A stretch of DNA of 64,000 bases from Fredinandcohnia quinoae (GTDB lineage: Bacteria > Bacillota > Bacilli > Bacillales > Bacillaceae_L): assembly GCF_022427965.1 (NCBI RefSeq), contig NZ_JAKTTI010000015.1:25802-89801 (forward strand), given 5' to 3'. Both the position numbers and the translations under genes were made by a program. The notes under the pieces are model-generated. The model was not told the origin of the DNA. It made no database searches and was given only the letters and a program-made list of their open reading frames with translations. Shown one piece after another: positions 51,208 to 60,112 of the stretch; positions within the stretch are counted from its first letter, which is position 1; each line of letters begins with the position of its first letter.

Positions 51208-51387
51208 ATGGGGCAAAGTCATGAGTTTCGAGCAGGACAAAAGGCACCGAATAATGGTATTTACGTTGAAATTGGAGAAACAGGTGATATGGTGAAAAAT
51301 CCGAAAAGTGTAAAGCTTCAAGCCGGTGACCCTTTCCCAGAGAATTCAAACCATAATCGTAAATGGTCATACAAAAGAAAACCATAA
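51208..51387 (+). CDS. yjzC: YjzC family small protein
   Basis: A 59-residue hydrophilic protein starting MGQSHEFRAGQKAPNNGIYVEIGETG, matching YjzC, a conserved Bacillus protein of unknown function with a short YjzC-domain. Two ATG codons are adjacent; the second is six bases from AAGGAGG, the first only three, so the second is chosen. Position after argF agrees with B. subtilis. Confidence 0.88.
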   Translation: MGQSHEFRAGQKAPNNGIYVEIGETGDMVKNPKSVKLQAGDPFPENSNHNRKWSYKRKP

Positions 51388-51401
51388 AAACTAGATATAC
51401 G

Positions 51402-51429
51402 AAAAAAAGACCTTAATAGGTCTTTTTTT
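51402..51429. terminator. Bidirectional terminator
   Basis: aaaaaaagacct and aggtcttttttt form a perfect stem (loop taat) between convergent yjzC and yjzD. Confidence 0.9.
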
Positions 51430-51617
51430 TAATGTTGTGCATTTTCCACTGGTTCGTCTGGAATAAGTGCCCCGATGATGAAGATAAGAACTACTACTAC
51501 TAAAGAAACAATAGAAACAGTCTTGAAGCTATATGTAGCACTTTGCATGGAACCGATTACATATGCCGACATTTGAATTAATAAAAATGTCCAGATGATT
51601 GTCCAAATATAACGCAT
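51429..51617 (-). CDS. yjzD: YjzD family (DUF2929) small membrane protein
   Basis: A 62-residue protein with two membrane helices (IWTIIWTFLLIQMSAYVIG and TVSIVSLVVVVLIFIIGALI) and a short polar tail PDEPVENAQH. It matches YjzD/DUF2929 in size and place. Function unknown. Preceded by GAGGTG on the reverse strand. Confidence 0.85.
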   Translation of the reverse strand: MRYIWTIIWTFLLIQMSAYVIGSMQSATYSFKTVSIVSLVVVVLIFIIGALIPDEPVENAQH

Positions 51618-51791
51618 TGATTTTCACCTCGTTACTGCAGTCGAATAAAGTTAAACATCTTCATCTATTTTACCACACCTTATATCAATTTCAATACAAG
51701 TTCTTTTAAAATAGGCAATCCCCCTTTCATCTTTTGATTGACTACATAGATTAATAAGAAGTTACTTTTAAAGAAATTAGGGGAGATGGAA

Positions 51792-52535
51792 ATGGATCAA
51801 AACCAACGCTTTTTTCAAGTTGATATGGAATGGTCTGTCATTCATTTGCCAGAAAGACCAAATGGTTTTGGTGTATTAATAATTGGTGATAAGAACAACT
51901 TTGTTGATAAATATACAAGTTTTTGGATGCAAAATCCGGGGAGAAAAAACATCATCGAATATCTCCAGAAGGAAGGCTATACTATTTTTTATTCCAATCT
52001 ATATGGGGTACATTGGGGAAGTTCGAAGGCTTTAAAATTAGCTGTCCAGCTCTGTCATATGACAATGAAAAGGGAGATCCTTAATGAGCGAATTCATATA
52101 TTTGCTGAGGGAATGGGTGCATTAGTCGCATTACAATTAATGAACAAAATTGAAAATAAAATTAGATCTGTAGCTTTATTAAACCCTTGCATCGATCTGT
52201 TGGCGCATATTGAATACGAAAAAAACAATAAATTTTTTTATAAAAGATTAATTAAGGAACTTGCAGCTGCATTTGAAATAAATGATAAGGAAGCTATGAT
52301 TGACCTTGAAAGGTATATTCCCAACATTGACTATCATTCACCAAATACACCGGTTAGAATCTGGCAAAATACAACTGATAAGACGTACCAACCTGAAATT
52401 CATACTAGAATGTATAAGGAAATTAGGCAAAGTGAAAGTAAACAACCAATTGTAAGTTATCATGTGAATGAAAAAGCATTTGGCTTAAGCCAATCTATTT
52501 GTAATTTTTATAAGGATCACGAGAAGCAATTGTAA
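51792..52535 (+). CDS. yjaU: YjaU-like alpha/beta hydrolase-fold protein, nucleophile missing
   Basis: A 247-residue soluble protein with the layout of an alpha/beta hydrolase: NGFGVLIIGDKNN, the elbow region FAEGMGALVALQLM, and SVALLNPCIDLL. The nucleophile elbow GxSxG is replaced by AEGMG, so no catalytic Ser is present at that place. A family role is unknown. The ATG at 51792 is preceded by AGGGGAG at six bases; an ATG at 51786 abuts that site. Its place between yjzD and yjaV identifies it as the YjaU equivalent. Confidence 0.8.
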   Translation: MDQNQRFFQVDMEWSVIHLPERPNGFGVLIIGDKNNFVDKYTSFWMQNPGRKNIIEYLQKEGYTIFYSNLYGVHWGSSKALKLAVQLCHMTMKREILNERIHIFAEGMGALVALQLMNKIENKIRSVALLNPCIDLLAHIEYEKNNKFFYKRLIKELAAAFEINDKEAMIDLERYIPNIDYHSPNTPVRIWQNTTDKTYQPEIHTRMYKEIRQSESKQPIVSYHVNEKAFGLSQSICNFYKDHEKQL

Positions 52536-52627
52536 TAGTCCCATGTTTATTTCTTGACTGGGACTATTACTCTGTTTTTTGGCATACGATTACAGTAATT
52601 AGGTTATGACATAGGGGTGTAAAGTGG

Positions 52628-53152
52628 ATGAAACAAGCAATGATTATTGGGGCTTTTACGTTTGTCGGTCATGGGATTTGTTGTCGCTTACTTGATGAAG
52701 ATATATATGTAATCGGTGTAGACTTATCTCCGGATAAAGATAGTATGGAAGAAGAGAAAATGTTCCGCATAGGAAGAAATGCAAATTTTATATTTGAAGA
52801 TCTTTCTGATTTTTCTTCAGACAATTTCTCCTTTTGTAATATTGACGTTGTTCTATATGCGATGGATGATATATGTGATAGAAGTTCAAACATACTTAAT
52901 AAAACAATTGAATTTTGTTATTCAAATAAAATAAGACTCGTACTTGTATCTTCGCATACAAATCATATGCAGCAGAGTGAATTTGATTTAAAATGGTGTG
53001 AAGAACTAAATCTTACGCTTTCCAAGCAAGTTATCCATTATAAGGAAGCTCACTTTTTTACATCTTTAATTGATTTTACGACTACAAATCTTCAGACTGG
53101 GCATCGAAAAGTTGAGGAATATAGGGAATGGGTGAATACTTATTTCGAATAG
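52628..53152 (+). CDS. yjaV: YjaV-like NAD(P)-binding Rossmann protein
   Basis: A 174-residue soluble protein with an N-terminal Rossmann motif (MIIGAFTFVGHGICCRLLDEDIYVIGVDL, GxxxxxG) resembling short-chain dehydrogenases. It is much shorter than an enzyme of that family and lacks the YxxxK pair, so it is probably not a dehydrogenase. Matches YjaV by position. AGGGGTG precedes the ATG. Confidence 0.78.
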   Translation: MKQAMIIGAFTFVGHGICCRLLDEDIYVIGVDLSPDKDSMEEEKMFRIGRNANFIFEDLSDFSSDNFSFCNIDVVLYAMDDICDRSSNILNKTIEFCYSNKIRLVLVSSHTNHMQQSEFDLKWCEELNLTLSKQVIHYKEAHFFTSLIDFTTTNLQTGHRKVEEYREWVNTYFE

Positions 53153-53248
53153 TGAAATTTTCTCTTTTACTTTCCGCTATAGTAAAAGTAAAATAATAAT
53201 AAAGGTTTTGAAAATGAATTGTTTCAGTGTTTTAAAGGAGTTGTCAAG

Positions 53249-54205
53249 ATGAAAAAACCATATAAGTGGTTCTTTCTCTTTTTCCTTCTTGTCAGTATGA
53301 CAGCATGTGGACAACCTAATTCTGAACATAGAATTACAAAGGTAGGTCTACTTGTGCCTGATTCAATTAATGATCAGGTTTGGGGTACAAAGGGATATAA
53401 GGGAATGCTTCAAATTCAATCTGAACTTGGAGTTGATATTTTTTATAAGGAGGGGATTGTCTCAGAGTTAGCTACAAGACAGGTGGTTGATGACTTTGTA
53501 AAAAAAGACGTGAACCTAGTTTTTGGTCATAGTAGTGAGTATGCCCCTATTTTTAATAATATTGCTAAAGACTATCCAGATGTTCATTTCGTTTGTTTTA
53601 ATGGTGATGTTAGAGGAAAGAATGTGACAAGTTTAAATTTTAAAGGTAATGCAATGGGGTTTTTTGGGGGTATGGTTGCAGGAGAAATGACGAAGACCAA
53701 CAAAGTAGGAATTATAGCTGCTTTTGAATGGCAGCCTGAAATCAACGGCTTTTATGAAGGAGCCTCTTTTCAAAATCATAGTGTAGATGTTGAAATAGAT
53801 TATGTCGAAGATTGGAATGATGACAAACGTGCAATATCTATTTTAAATAATATGATTGATAAAGGTGTTGACGTTATTTACCCTGCAGGGGATGGATACA
53901 ATGTCCATGTAATTGAAAAAGTGAAAGAAAAAGGGCTATATGCAATAGGATATATTTCTGACCAATCAGATTTAGGTGAAGGAACTGTATTAACAAGTAC
54001 GATACAACAAGTAGATAAACTCTATCTCTTAGTTGCAAAAAAGTTTAATAAAGGTGAGCTTAATGCAGGTAATCTCTATTTTGATTTTGAAGATGGGGTC
54101 ATTTCAATGGGTGAATTGAGTTCTAATATTGATGACGACTTCGTAAAAGAATTTAAAAAGGCAATTCATACATACAAAGAAACAGGGGATTTACCAAATC
54201 AATAA
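53249..54205 (+). CDS. med: Med, BMP-family lipoprotein, positive regulator of comK
   Basis: A 318-residue lipoprotein (signal peptide with lipobox MTAC, MKKPYKWFFLFFLLVSMTAC) of the BMP/PnrA type: KVGLLVPDSINDQVWG, VDVIYPAGDGYNVHVIE, and ITSTIQQ-type hinge. In B. subtilis Med raises comK expression and is linked to competence. AAAGGAG is eight bases before the ATG at 53249; an earlier in-frame start has none. Its neighbour comZ of B. subtilis is not found here. Confidence 0.92.
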   Translation: MKKPYKWFFLFFLLVSMTACGQPNSEHRITKVGLLVPDSINDQVWGTKGYKGMLQIQSELGVDIFYKEGIVSELATRQVVDDFVKKDVNLVFGHSSEYAPIFNNIAKDYPDVHFVCFNGDVRGKNVTSLNFKGNAMGFFGGMVAGEMTKTNKVGIIAAFEWQPEINGFYEGASFQNHSVDVEIDYVEDWNDDKRAISILNNMIDKGVDVIYPAGDGYNVHVIEKVKEKGLYAIGYISDQSDLGEGTVLTSTIQQVDKLYLLVAKKFNKGELNAGNLYFDFEDGVISMGELSSNIDDDFVKEFKKAIHTYKETGDLPNQ

Positions 54206-54241
54206 TAGCTATCACTTCAGTGTGATAGCTATTTTTTTTTC
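54204..54241. terminator. Bidirectional terminator
   Basis: aatagctatcac and gtgatagctatt form a perfect 12-bp stem followed by T9, between med and the convergent small gene. Confidence 0.9.
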
Positions 54242-54495
54242 TTGAAAAATTTGAGGAAAGGAGATAATTGTTTTACAGCAGGTTTTATCTTATCTACTGA
54301 AGCCATTATTTCATCGAATTGATTCATCAGTTGTGAATAATCAATTTGATTATTTTCATCTTTTTGAATAGGTTCGGGTCTTTCCTCATCCGTACCTCTT
54401 TGCTGACGATTACCGAACATAAGACGGCTAAATGGATCATCTCTGAGGCTTGGCTCTTTTGGATCAGAATTATTTTCTTTTTGGTTTGGATTCAT
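54229..54495 (-). CDS. YjzB-like small protein
   Basis: An 88-residue hydrophilic protein: acidic and Pro/Asn-rich N-terminal half (KENNSDPKEPSLRDDPFSRLMFG), helical C-terminal half (QLMNQFDEIMASVDKIKPAVKQLSPFLKFFKKKK) with a basic end that may touch membrane. It occupies the place of yjzB, which also runs opposite to med and fabH in B. subtilis; sequence recognition is weak. Function unknown. Confidence 0.65.
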   Translation of the reverse strand: MNPNQKENNSDPKEPSLRDDPFSRLMFGNRQQRGTDEERPEPIQKDENNQIDYSQLMNQFDEIMASVDKIKPAVKQLSPFLKFFKKKK

Positions 54496-54629
54496 ATAAT
54501 CACCTGCTTACATTTGATCTTCTATATCGTATGCTCATTCATTAATAATGGGATAGACTAGTATCATACTTACACGATTTTGTATTAGTTAAATTGAAAT
54601 AGTTGATATGAGTAAAAAAATGAATTAAA

Positions 54630-54648
54630 ATTAGTACCAAGTCATAAT
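54630..54648 (+). promoter_or_regulatory. FapR-type operator before fabH
   Basis: ATTAGTACCAAGTCATAAT: the left half matches the FapR operator ATTAGTACC exactly, while the right half is partly matched. FapR represses fabHA-fabF in B. subtilis until malonyl-CoA rises. A GATAAT -10-like hexamer lies at 54653-54658. Confidence 0.6.
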
Positions 54649-54689
54649 AATTGATAATAATATTTGACATAATTAAAGGGGTGTTTGGA

Positions 54690-55622
54690 ATGGGTGCTGG
54701 AATATTAGGAATTAGTAGATATATACCTGAGAAGATAATAACCAATCATGATTTAGAAAAGATGATGGATACTTCTGATGAATGGATACGTACTCGAACT
54801 GGTATTGAGGAAAGAAGAATTGCAGATGATAATACAAATACATCGGATATGGCTTATGAGGCGGCAAGAAAAGCAATAGAAAATGCTGGAATTACTGCTG
54901 AAGAAATTGATATGATACTTGTTGCAACGGTAACACCTGATCGACCTTTTCCTTCGGTCGCATGCATGATACAAGAAAAACTAGGGGCAAAGAACGCAGC
55001 TGCAATGGATATTAGTGCAGCATGTGCTGGTTTTATGTACGGTATTGTGACAGCAAAGCAATTTATTGACTGTGGAACTTATAAACATATTTTAGTAGTT
55101 GGTGTAGAAAAATTATCGAAAATCACTGATTGGGAAGATCGTAATACCGCTGTATTATTTGGCGACGGTGCAGGAGCTGCGGTAATTGGGAATGTTTCAG
55201 AAGGCCGAGGGATTTTATCATTTGAACTTGGTGCGGATGGAACTGGCGCAAAGCATTTGTATCAGGATGAATACATCATCATGAACGGTAGAGAGGTTTT
55301 TAAATTTGCTGTAAGGCAAATGGGAGAATCATGCGTGAATGTGATAGAAAAGGCAGGATTACAAAAAGAAGATATCGATTTTTTAATACCACATCAAGCA
55401 AATATTAGAATCATGGAGGCATCGAGACAGCGTCTGGAGCTACCTGAAGAAAAAATGTCAAAGACAGTAAATAAGTTTGGAAATACTTCTTCAGCATCAA
55501 TACCACTTTCACTTGTTGACGATTTAGAAGCTGGAAGAATCAAGGATGACGACATTATAGTTATGGTAGGTTTTGGTGGCGGATTGACTTGGGGTGCGAT
55601 TGCAATCAAGTGGGGTCGTTAA
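54690..55622 (+). CDS. fabH: Beta-ketoacyl-ACP synthase III FabH
   Basis: A 310-residue condensing enzyme that starts fatty acid synthesis by joining acyl-CoA to malonyl-ACP. The catalytic set is C112 (DISAACAGF), His in IPHQANIRI, and Asn in KFGNTSSAS. The ATG at 54690 follows AAGGGGTG; an in-frame ATG at 54651 lies in the promoter. Branched-chain primer use is typical of Bacillus. Downstream fabF is 43 bases away, in the same transcript. Confidence 0.96.
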   Translation: MGAGILGISRYIPEKIITNHDLEKMMDTSDEWIRTRTGIEERRIADDNTNTSDMAYEAARKAIENAGITAEEIDMILVATVTPDRPFPSVACMIQEKLGAKNAAAMDISAACAGFMYGIVTAKQFIDCGTYKHILVVGVEKLSKITDWEDRNTAVLFGDGAGAAVIGNVSEGRGILSFELGADGTGAKHLYQDEYIIMNGREVFKFAVRQMGESCVNVIEKAGLQKEDIDFLIPHQANIRIMEASRQRLELPEEKMSKTVNKFGNTSSASIPLSLVDDLEAGRIKDDDIIVMVGFGGGLTWGAIAIKWGR

Positions 55623-55665
55623 GAATTAAGCATAGAATCGAGGATATATGGAAGGAGATTTAATT

Positions 55666-56901
55666 ATGATGAAGAAACGTGTTGTAGTAACAGGATTAGG
55701 AGCAGTAACTCCATTAGGAAATGATGTAGAAACATCATGGGAAAATGCTAAAAATGGTGTATCAGGGATTGGACCTATTACAAGGGTTACAATAGAAGGT
55801 TTACCTGCAAAGGTGGCAGCTGAACTAAAAGATTTTAATCCGGAAAATTATATGGACAAAAAAGAAGCTAGAAGAATGGACCGGTTTACCCAATATGCAT
55901 TAGCGGCGTCTCTTATGGCTGTTAAAGATGCAAATTTGGAAATTACAGATGACATTGCTCCTCGTGTTGGGGTTTGGATAGGTTCTGGAATTGGTGGGAT
56001 GGAAACCCATGAGGAGCAGCATAAAATTTTTCTTGAAAAAGGATATCGAAGGGTTAGTCCATTTTATGTACCGATGATGATTCCTGATATGGCAGCAGGA
56101 CAAGTATCAATCGCACTTGGAGCTAAGGGAATTAACTCATGTACGGTTACTGCTTGCGCGACAGGGACAAATTCGATAGGAGATGCATTTAAGGTTATTC
56201 AACGTGGCGATGCCGATGTGATGATTACAGGCGGGACTGAAGCTCCTTTGACTACAATGTCTTTTGCTGGATTTTGTGCGAACAAAGCATTGTCTTTTAA
56301 CCCTGATCCGAATACAGCGAGTCGACCATTTGATAAAAATCGAGATGGCTTTGTAATGGGTGAGGGTGCTGGTATATTAGTTATAGAAGAGCTAGAGCAT
56401 GCAATAGCTCGTGGAGCAAACATCTATGCTGAAATTGTTGGATATGGCTCAACAGGGGATGCTTATCATATTACAGCACCTGCACCGGGTGGAGAAGGTG
56501 GAGCGCGTGCAATGCGTCAAGCAATTGAAGATGCTAACCTTGAACCTAATGAGATTGCTTATATTAATGCTCACGGCACAAGTACTGATTATAATGATAA
56601 ATTTGAAACATTAGCCATTAAAGAGGTTTTTGGTGCCCATGCTAATAAGCTTGCAATTAGTTCTACAAAATCGATGACGGGCCACTTGCTTGGAGCTGCT
56701 GGTGGGGTAGAAGCTATTTTCTCGATTTTAGCAATAAAAGAGGATATCGTTCCGCCAACGATTAATTACGAAACACCTGATCCAGAATGCGATTTGGATT
56801 ATGTTCCAAATGAAGCAAGAAAAATGGTTGTTAATGCTGCCCTAAGTAACTCACTTGGGTTTGGTGGTCATAATGCAACTCTGATCTTTAAGAAGTATTA
56901 A
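55666..56901 (+). CDS. fabF: Beta-ketoacyl-ACP synthase II FabF
   Basis: A 411-residue elongating condensing enzyme with the Cys-His-His set: [16 protein letters not shown] (Cys ~163), [11 protein letters not shown], and [16 protein letters not shown]. The frame opens at 55648, but GGAAGGAG is eight bases before the ATG at 55666, and the protein then begins [20 protein letters not shown] as in the family. Second gene of fabH-fabF. Confidence 0.96.
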   Translation: MMKKRVVVTGLGAVTPLGNDVETSWENAKNGVSGIGPITRVTIEGLPAKVAAELKDFNPENYMDKKEARRMDRFTQYALAASLMAVKDANLEITDDIAPRVGVWIGSGIGGMETHEEQHKIFLEKGYRRVSPFYVPMMIPDMAAGQVSIALGAKGINSCTVTACATGTNSIGDAFKVIQRGDADVMITGGTEAPLTTMSFAGFCANKALSFNPDPNTASRPFDKNRDGFVMGEGAGILVIEELEHAIARGANIYAEIVGYGSTGDAYHITAPAPGGEGGARAMRQAIEDANLEPNEIAYINAHGTSTDYNDKFETLAIKEVFGAHANKLAISSTKSMTGHLLGAAGGVEAIFSILAIKEDIVPPTINYETPDPECDLDYVPNEARKMVVNAALSNSLGFGGHNATLIFKKY

Positions 56902-56911
56902 AATTGAAAGT

Positions 56912-56946
56912 GAGTCAGACTTTAAAAATGGTCTGGCTCTTTTTTA
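56912..56946 (+). terminator. Terminator of fabH-fabF
   Basis: gagtcagac pairs with gtctggctc (one G-T pair), followed by T6. Confidence 0.88.
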
Positions 56947-56996
56947 TTTGCTCTGAATACCCTAACTAGTAGTTTAATGGGAAGGAAGAGGGAGTA

Positions 56997-57770
56997 ATGG
57001 GAATCATTCGTACTGATGAGTGGATAAGGGATCATTATTCTAATCCACTAGAAATTTGCAAAAAACTAACCACATATTTTCCAATGGAAAGCTCTGAACG
57101 AGAGATTTATCAATACTTACGGGTACACGGTATGTACAAACCACATAAAGAGGGTGAGGAAGCACCTCTTAAGCTACTTCCGGAGAATATATGGCGAGTT
57201 GTGAAAAAGGAGGAAGATCGATTAAAGAGGGAATGGAATGGACCTTCGATTCCAATTTTTATTTTTCCAGTTGATGAATACAATCGGAAAATAAGAAAAG
57301 AATTTAACGGGAAGTCAGGGCTCGCATTTAAGGATAAGTTATTTTTATTCTTTTCCAGCAATAATAGTGTGGATGAGATAAAAGCGGTTTTTACTCATGA
57401 ATATAATCATGTTTGTCGTCTAACGAAAATTAATAAAAGTGAAGATAACTACACATTGTTAGATTCGATCATAATAGAGGGATTGGCAGAAAATGCTGTT
57501 AGTGAACAATGCGGGCCAGATCAAGTAGCTGGATGGACGAAATATTATACAGAAAATCAGGTTGATAGATTATGGAAAAATATTATAGAACCTAATCAAT
57601 CGATTTTCAAGTCAGAACGAAAACATGATGAACTTTTATATGGAATGGGATTTTATCCAAAGATGGTTGGATATTGCGCTGGGTACTATTTGGTGAAAAG
57701 ATACATGGAAAAACATAGACTTGAATGTAAGGATTTATTCAAAATTCCTTCAGAAAACATAATTAAATAG
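56997..57770 (+). CDS. yjaZ: YjaZ-like DUF2268 putative zinc protease
   Basis: A 257-residue soluble protein with the gluzincin motif H134-EYN-H138 (VFTHEYNHVC) and a following EGLAE that would supply the third ligand. DUF2268 proteins are predicted Zn-dependent peptidases; the substrate is unknown. No signal peptide is seen, so it acts in the cytosol. Place between fabF and the app operon matches yjaZ of B. subtilis. AGGGAG lies upstream of the ATG. Confidence 0.9.
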   Translation: MGIIRTDEWIRDHYSNPLEICKKLTTYFPMESSEREIYQYLRVHGMYKPHKEGEEAPLKLLPENIWRVVKKEEDRLKREWNGPSIPIFIFPVDEYNRKIRKEFNGKSGLAFKDKLFLFFSSNNSVDEIKAVFTHEYNHVCRLTKINKSEDNYTLLDSIIIEGLAENAVSEQCGPDQVAGWTKYYTENQVDRLWKNIIEPNQSIFKSERKHDELLYGMGFYPKMVGYCAGYYLVKRYMEKHRLECKDLFKIPSENIIK

Positions 57771-57917
57771 TGTTATAGAGACGACATTGATAATAATCAG
57801 TGTTGTTTTTTTAGTTAGAAAATTTATACTTAATAAAATATTATAAATATATTGAAATAATATGCGATTCCTATTCTAGTAAAAGAAAAAATCCCTGATT
57901 TCACTTGTTTTTGATGG

Positions 57918-58028
57918 TATTTTCAGAAAAATAATTATATTAAATGAAAAAATTATCTTGCAATTATAATAGTTTTCCACTAAACTCTTTATATAAATAT
58001 AATATTTGTTTAGAATTTTGAGAATATT
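57918..58028 (+). promoter_or_regulatory. Two CodY-like boxes before appD
   Basis: TATTTTCAGAAAAAT (57918-57932) and AATTTTGAGAATATT (58014-58028) each match the CodY motif AATTTTCWGAAAATT at 13 of 15 positions. Between them, TATAAT at about 57965 is a possible -10. The region 57771-58041 is strongly AT-rich and otherwise empty. CodY control of peptide transporters is known in Bacillus. Confidence 0.45.
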
Positions 58029-58041
58029 TGAGGTGTCGAGA

Positions 58042-59064
58042 ATGAGCGTGATTTCGCGAAGTAATAATGAAGCACCTTTACTTGAAGTGAAGGGGTTAAA
58101 GACCGGGTTTACAATAGATGGTGAAATATATCATGCAGTCGACGGAGTATCATTTAGTGTTAAACCGTCACAAATTGTCGGAATTGTTGGAGAATCCGGG
58201 TGCGGAAAAAGTGTAATGTCTATGTCCGTTATGAAGCTTTTACCTATGGGGATCGGAAAAATAACCGATGGTGAAGTTATCTTTGAAGGAAAAAATATTG
58301 CGGGCTATAGTGAATCAGAAATGAATGGATTACGCGGTAAAGAAATGTCGATGATTTTCCAGGAGCCAATGACGGCACTAAATCCAGTATTTACAATCGG
58401 CTTCCAATTGCAAGAGGTACTTTTCAATCATCAAAAAATATCAAAGCAAAAAGCGAGAGCGGTAAGTGTTGAACTGCTCAAACAAGTAGGTATCTCACGT
58501 CCAGATAGTATTGTCGATGAATATCCCCATCAATTATCAGGTGGAATGAGACAACGAGTTATGATTGCAATTGCAATTGCATGTCAACCAAAACTGCTAA
58601 TTGCTGATGAACCAACAACTGCATTAGATGTTACAGTACAGGCACAAATTATGGAGTTAATTAAAGATATACAAACAAAAAATAATATGGCCGTGATTTT
58701 AATTACACATGATTTAGGTGTTGTAGCAGAAATGTGTGATGAAGTAATTGTTATGTATGCGGGTAAAATTGTTGAAAAAACAGATGTTGATACACTTTTC
58801 TATAATCCGAAACATCCTTATACGAAACTACTGATGGAATCAATTCCTAAATTAGATGAAGAGGTTGATACTTTAGGTTCAATAGAAGGTATCGTCCCAT
58901 CCTTAAAAAATATGCCTAAAGTTGGCTGTCGATTCGCAGATCGTTGTCCAGTTGCAATGCCAGAGTGTAAACAAATAACACCGGTATTAGCAGAAGTAGA
59001 GGATGGACATGATGTTTCTTGTCTATTGTACAAGAGTAGTCAGCCTGTAGAAGGGGTGATATAA
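58042..59064 (+). CDS. appD: Oligopeptide ABC transporter ATPase AppD
   Basis: A 340-residue ABC ATPase: Walker A GESGCGKS, signature LSGGMRQR, Walker B LLIADEPTTALD, and the OppD/AppD C-terminal oligopeptide domain with CRFADRCPVAMPECKQITP (cysteine motif that often holds an iron-sulfur cluster). It powers uptake with AppF. The ATG at 58042 follows GAGGTG; an in-frame start 12 codons upstream lies in a CodY-like box. Gene order D-F-A-B-C identifies the app rather than the opp type. Confidence 0.92.
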   Translation: MSVISRSNNEAPLLEVKGLKTGFTIDGEIYHAVDGVSFSVKPSQIVGIVGESGCGKSVMSMSVMKLLPMGIGKITDGEVIFEGKNIAGYSESEMNGLRGKEMSMIFQEPMTALNPVFTIGFQLQEVLFNHQKISKQKARAVSVELLKQVGISRPDSIVDEYPHQLSGGMRQRVMIAIAIACQPKLLIADEPTTALDVTVQAQIMELIKDIQTKNNMAVILITHDLGVVAEMCDEVIVMYAGKIVEKTDVDTLFYNPKHPYTKLLMESIPKLDEEVDTLGSIEGIVPSLKNMPKVGCRFADRCPVAMPECKQITPVLAEVEDGHDVSCLLYKSSQPVEGVI

Positions 59065-59065
59065 G

Positions 59066-60058
59066 ATGGCTAAACAAATCGTAAATAATAATGACGAAGT
59101 ATTGTTAGAAGTGAAAAATCTAAAAACCTATTACCCGATAAAAGGTGGGTTTTTAAGAAAGACAATAGCGAATGTAAAAGCTGTTGATGATATTTCTTTT
59201 GAGATTAAACGTGGTGAAACACTTGGCCTTGTAGGTGAATCAGGTTGTGGGAAATCAACAACTGGACGAACGATATTACGATTACTAGAGCCGACATCTG
59301 GCCAAATTTTACTAGATGGTAAGGATATTACTAGTATTAAAGGTAGAACACTGAGAGATATTAGAAAAGATTTTCAAATGGTATTCCAAGATCCCTACGC
59401 ATCATTAAATCCAATGCAGATGGTAGGAGATATCGTAGCCGAACCGATTATTAATTATACAGGTAAGTCATTAAAACAACTCAAAGACGAGGTTGTGGAA
59501 CTTCTTCGCAGGGTTGGCTTACCAGAAGATGCGTTTTATAAGTATGCACATGAATTTTCAGGTGGACAAAGACAAAGAATTGGAATTGCTCGTGCATTAG
59601 CATTAAAACCAAAGTTAATTATAGCGGACGAGCCTGTATCAGCACTTGACGTATCCGTACAATCACAAGTTCTTAATCTATTAAAAGAATTACAAGAGGA
59701 GTTTGGATTGACATTCCTATTCATCGCTCATGACTTAAGTGTTGTAAAGCATATGAGTGATCGAATTGGGGTTATGTATTTAGGTAATATTGCTGAAATT
59801 GCAGATAAGGATAGTATGTACGCTGAACCTCTTCATCCGTATACTCAAGCATTAATTTCGGCAATTCCTGAACCAGACCCTAGAAAGAAAAAAGAACGTA
59901 TAGTTCTTCAAGGGGATGTACCAAGTCCTGCAAACCCTCCTACGGGTTGTCCATTCCATCCAAGATGCTCTAAGGCAATGGAGGAATGTTCACGTATAAA
60001 ACCACAATTAAAGGAGGTGAAGCCAGGACATCAGGTCGCTTGTCATTTATATAAGTAA
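59066..60058 (+). CDS. appF: Oligopeptide ABC transporter ATPase AppF
   Basis: A 330-residue ABC ATPase: Walker [10 protein letters not shown], signature FSGGQRQR, Walker [13 protein letters not shown], and the C-terminal [20 protein letters not shown]. It pairs with AppD. The ATG comes one base after the appD stop, with AGGGGTGAT upstream, so the two are translated together. Confidence 0.92.
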   Translation: MAKQIVNNNDEVLLEVKNLKTYYPIKGGFLRKTIANVKAVDDISFEIKRGETLGLVGESGCGKSTTGRTILRLLEPTSGQILLDGKDITSIKGRTLRDIRKDFQMVFQDPYASLNPMQMVGDIVAEPIINYTGKSLKQLKDEVVELLRRVGLPEDAFYKYAHEFSGGQRQRIGIARALALKPKLIIADEPVSALDVSVQSQVLNLLKELQEEFGLTFLFIAHDLSVVKHMSDRIGVMYLGNIAEIADKDSMYAEPLHPYTQALISAIPEPDPRKKKERIVLQGDVPSPANPPTGCPFHPRCSKAMEECSRIKPQLKEVKPGHQVACHLYK

Positions 60059-60112
60059 TTATTTGACAGGTTAATATTTAAAACATATAGAAAATGAACT
60101 GGGGGAAAGAAA

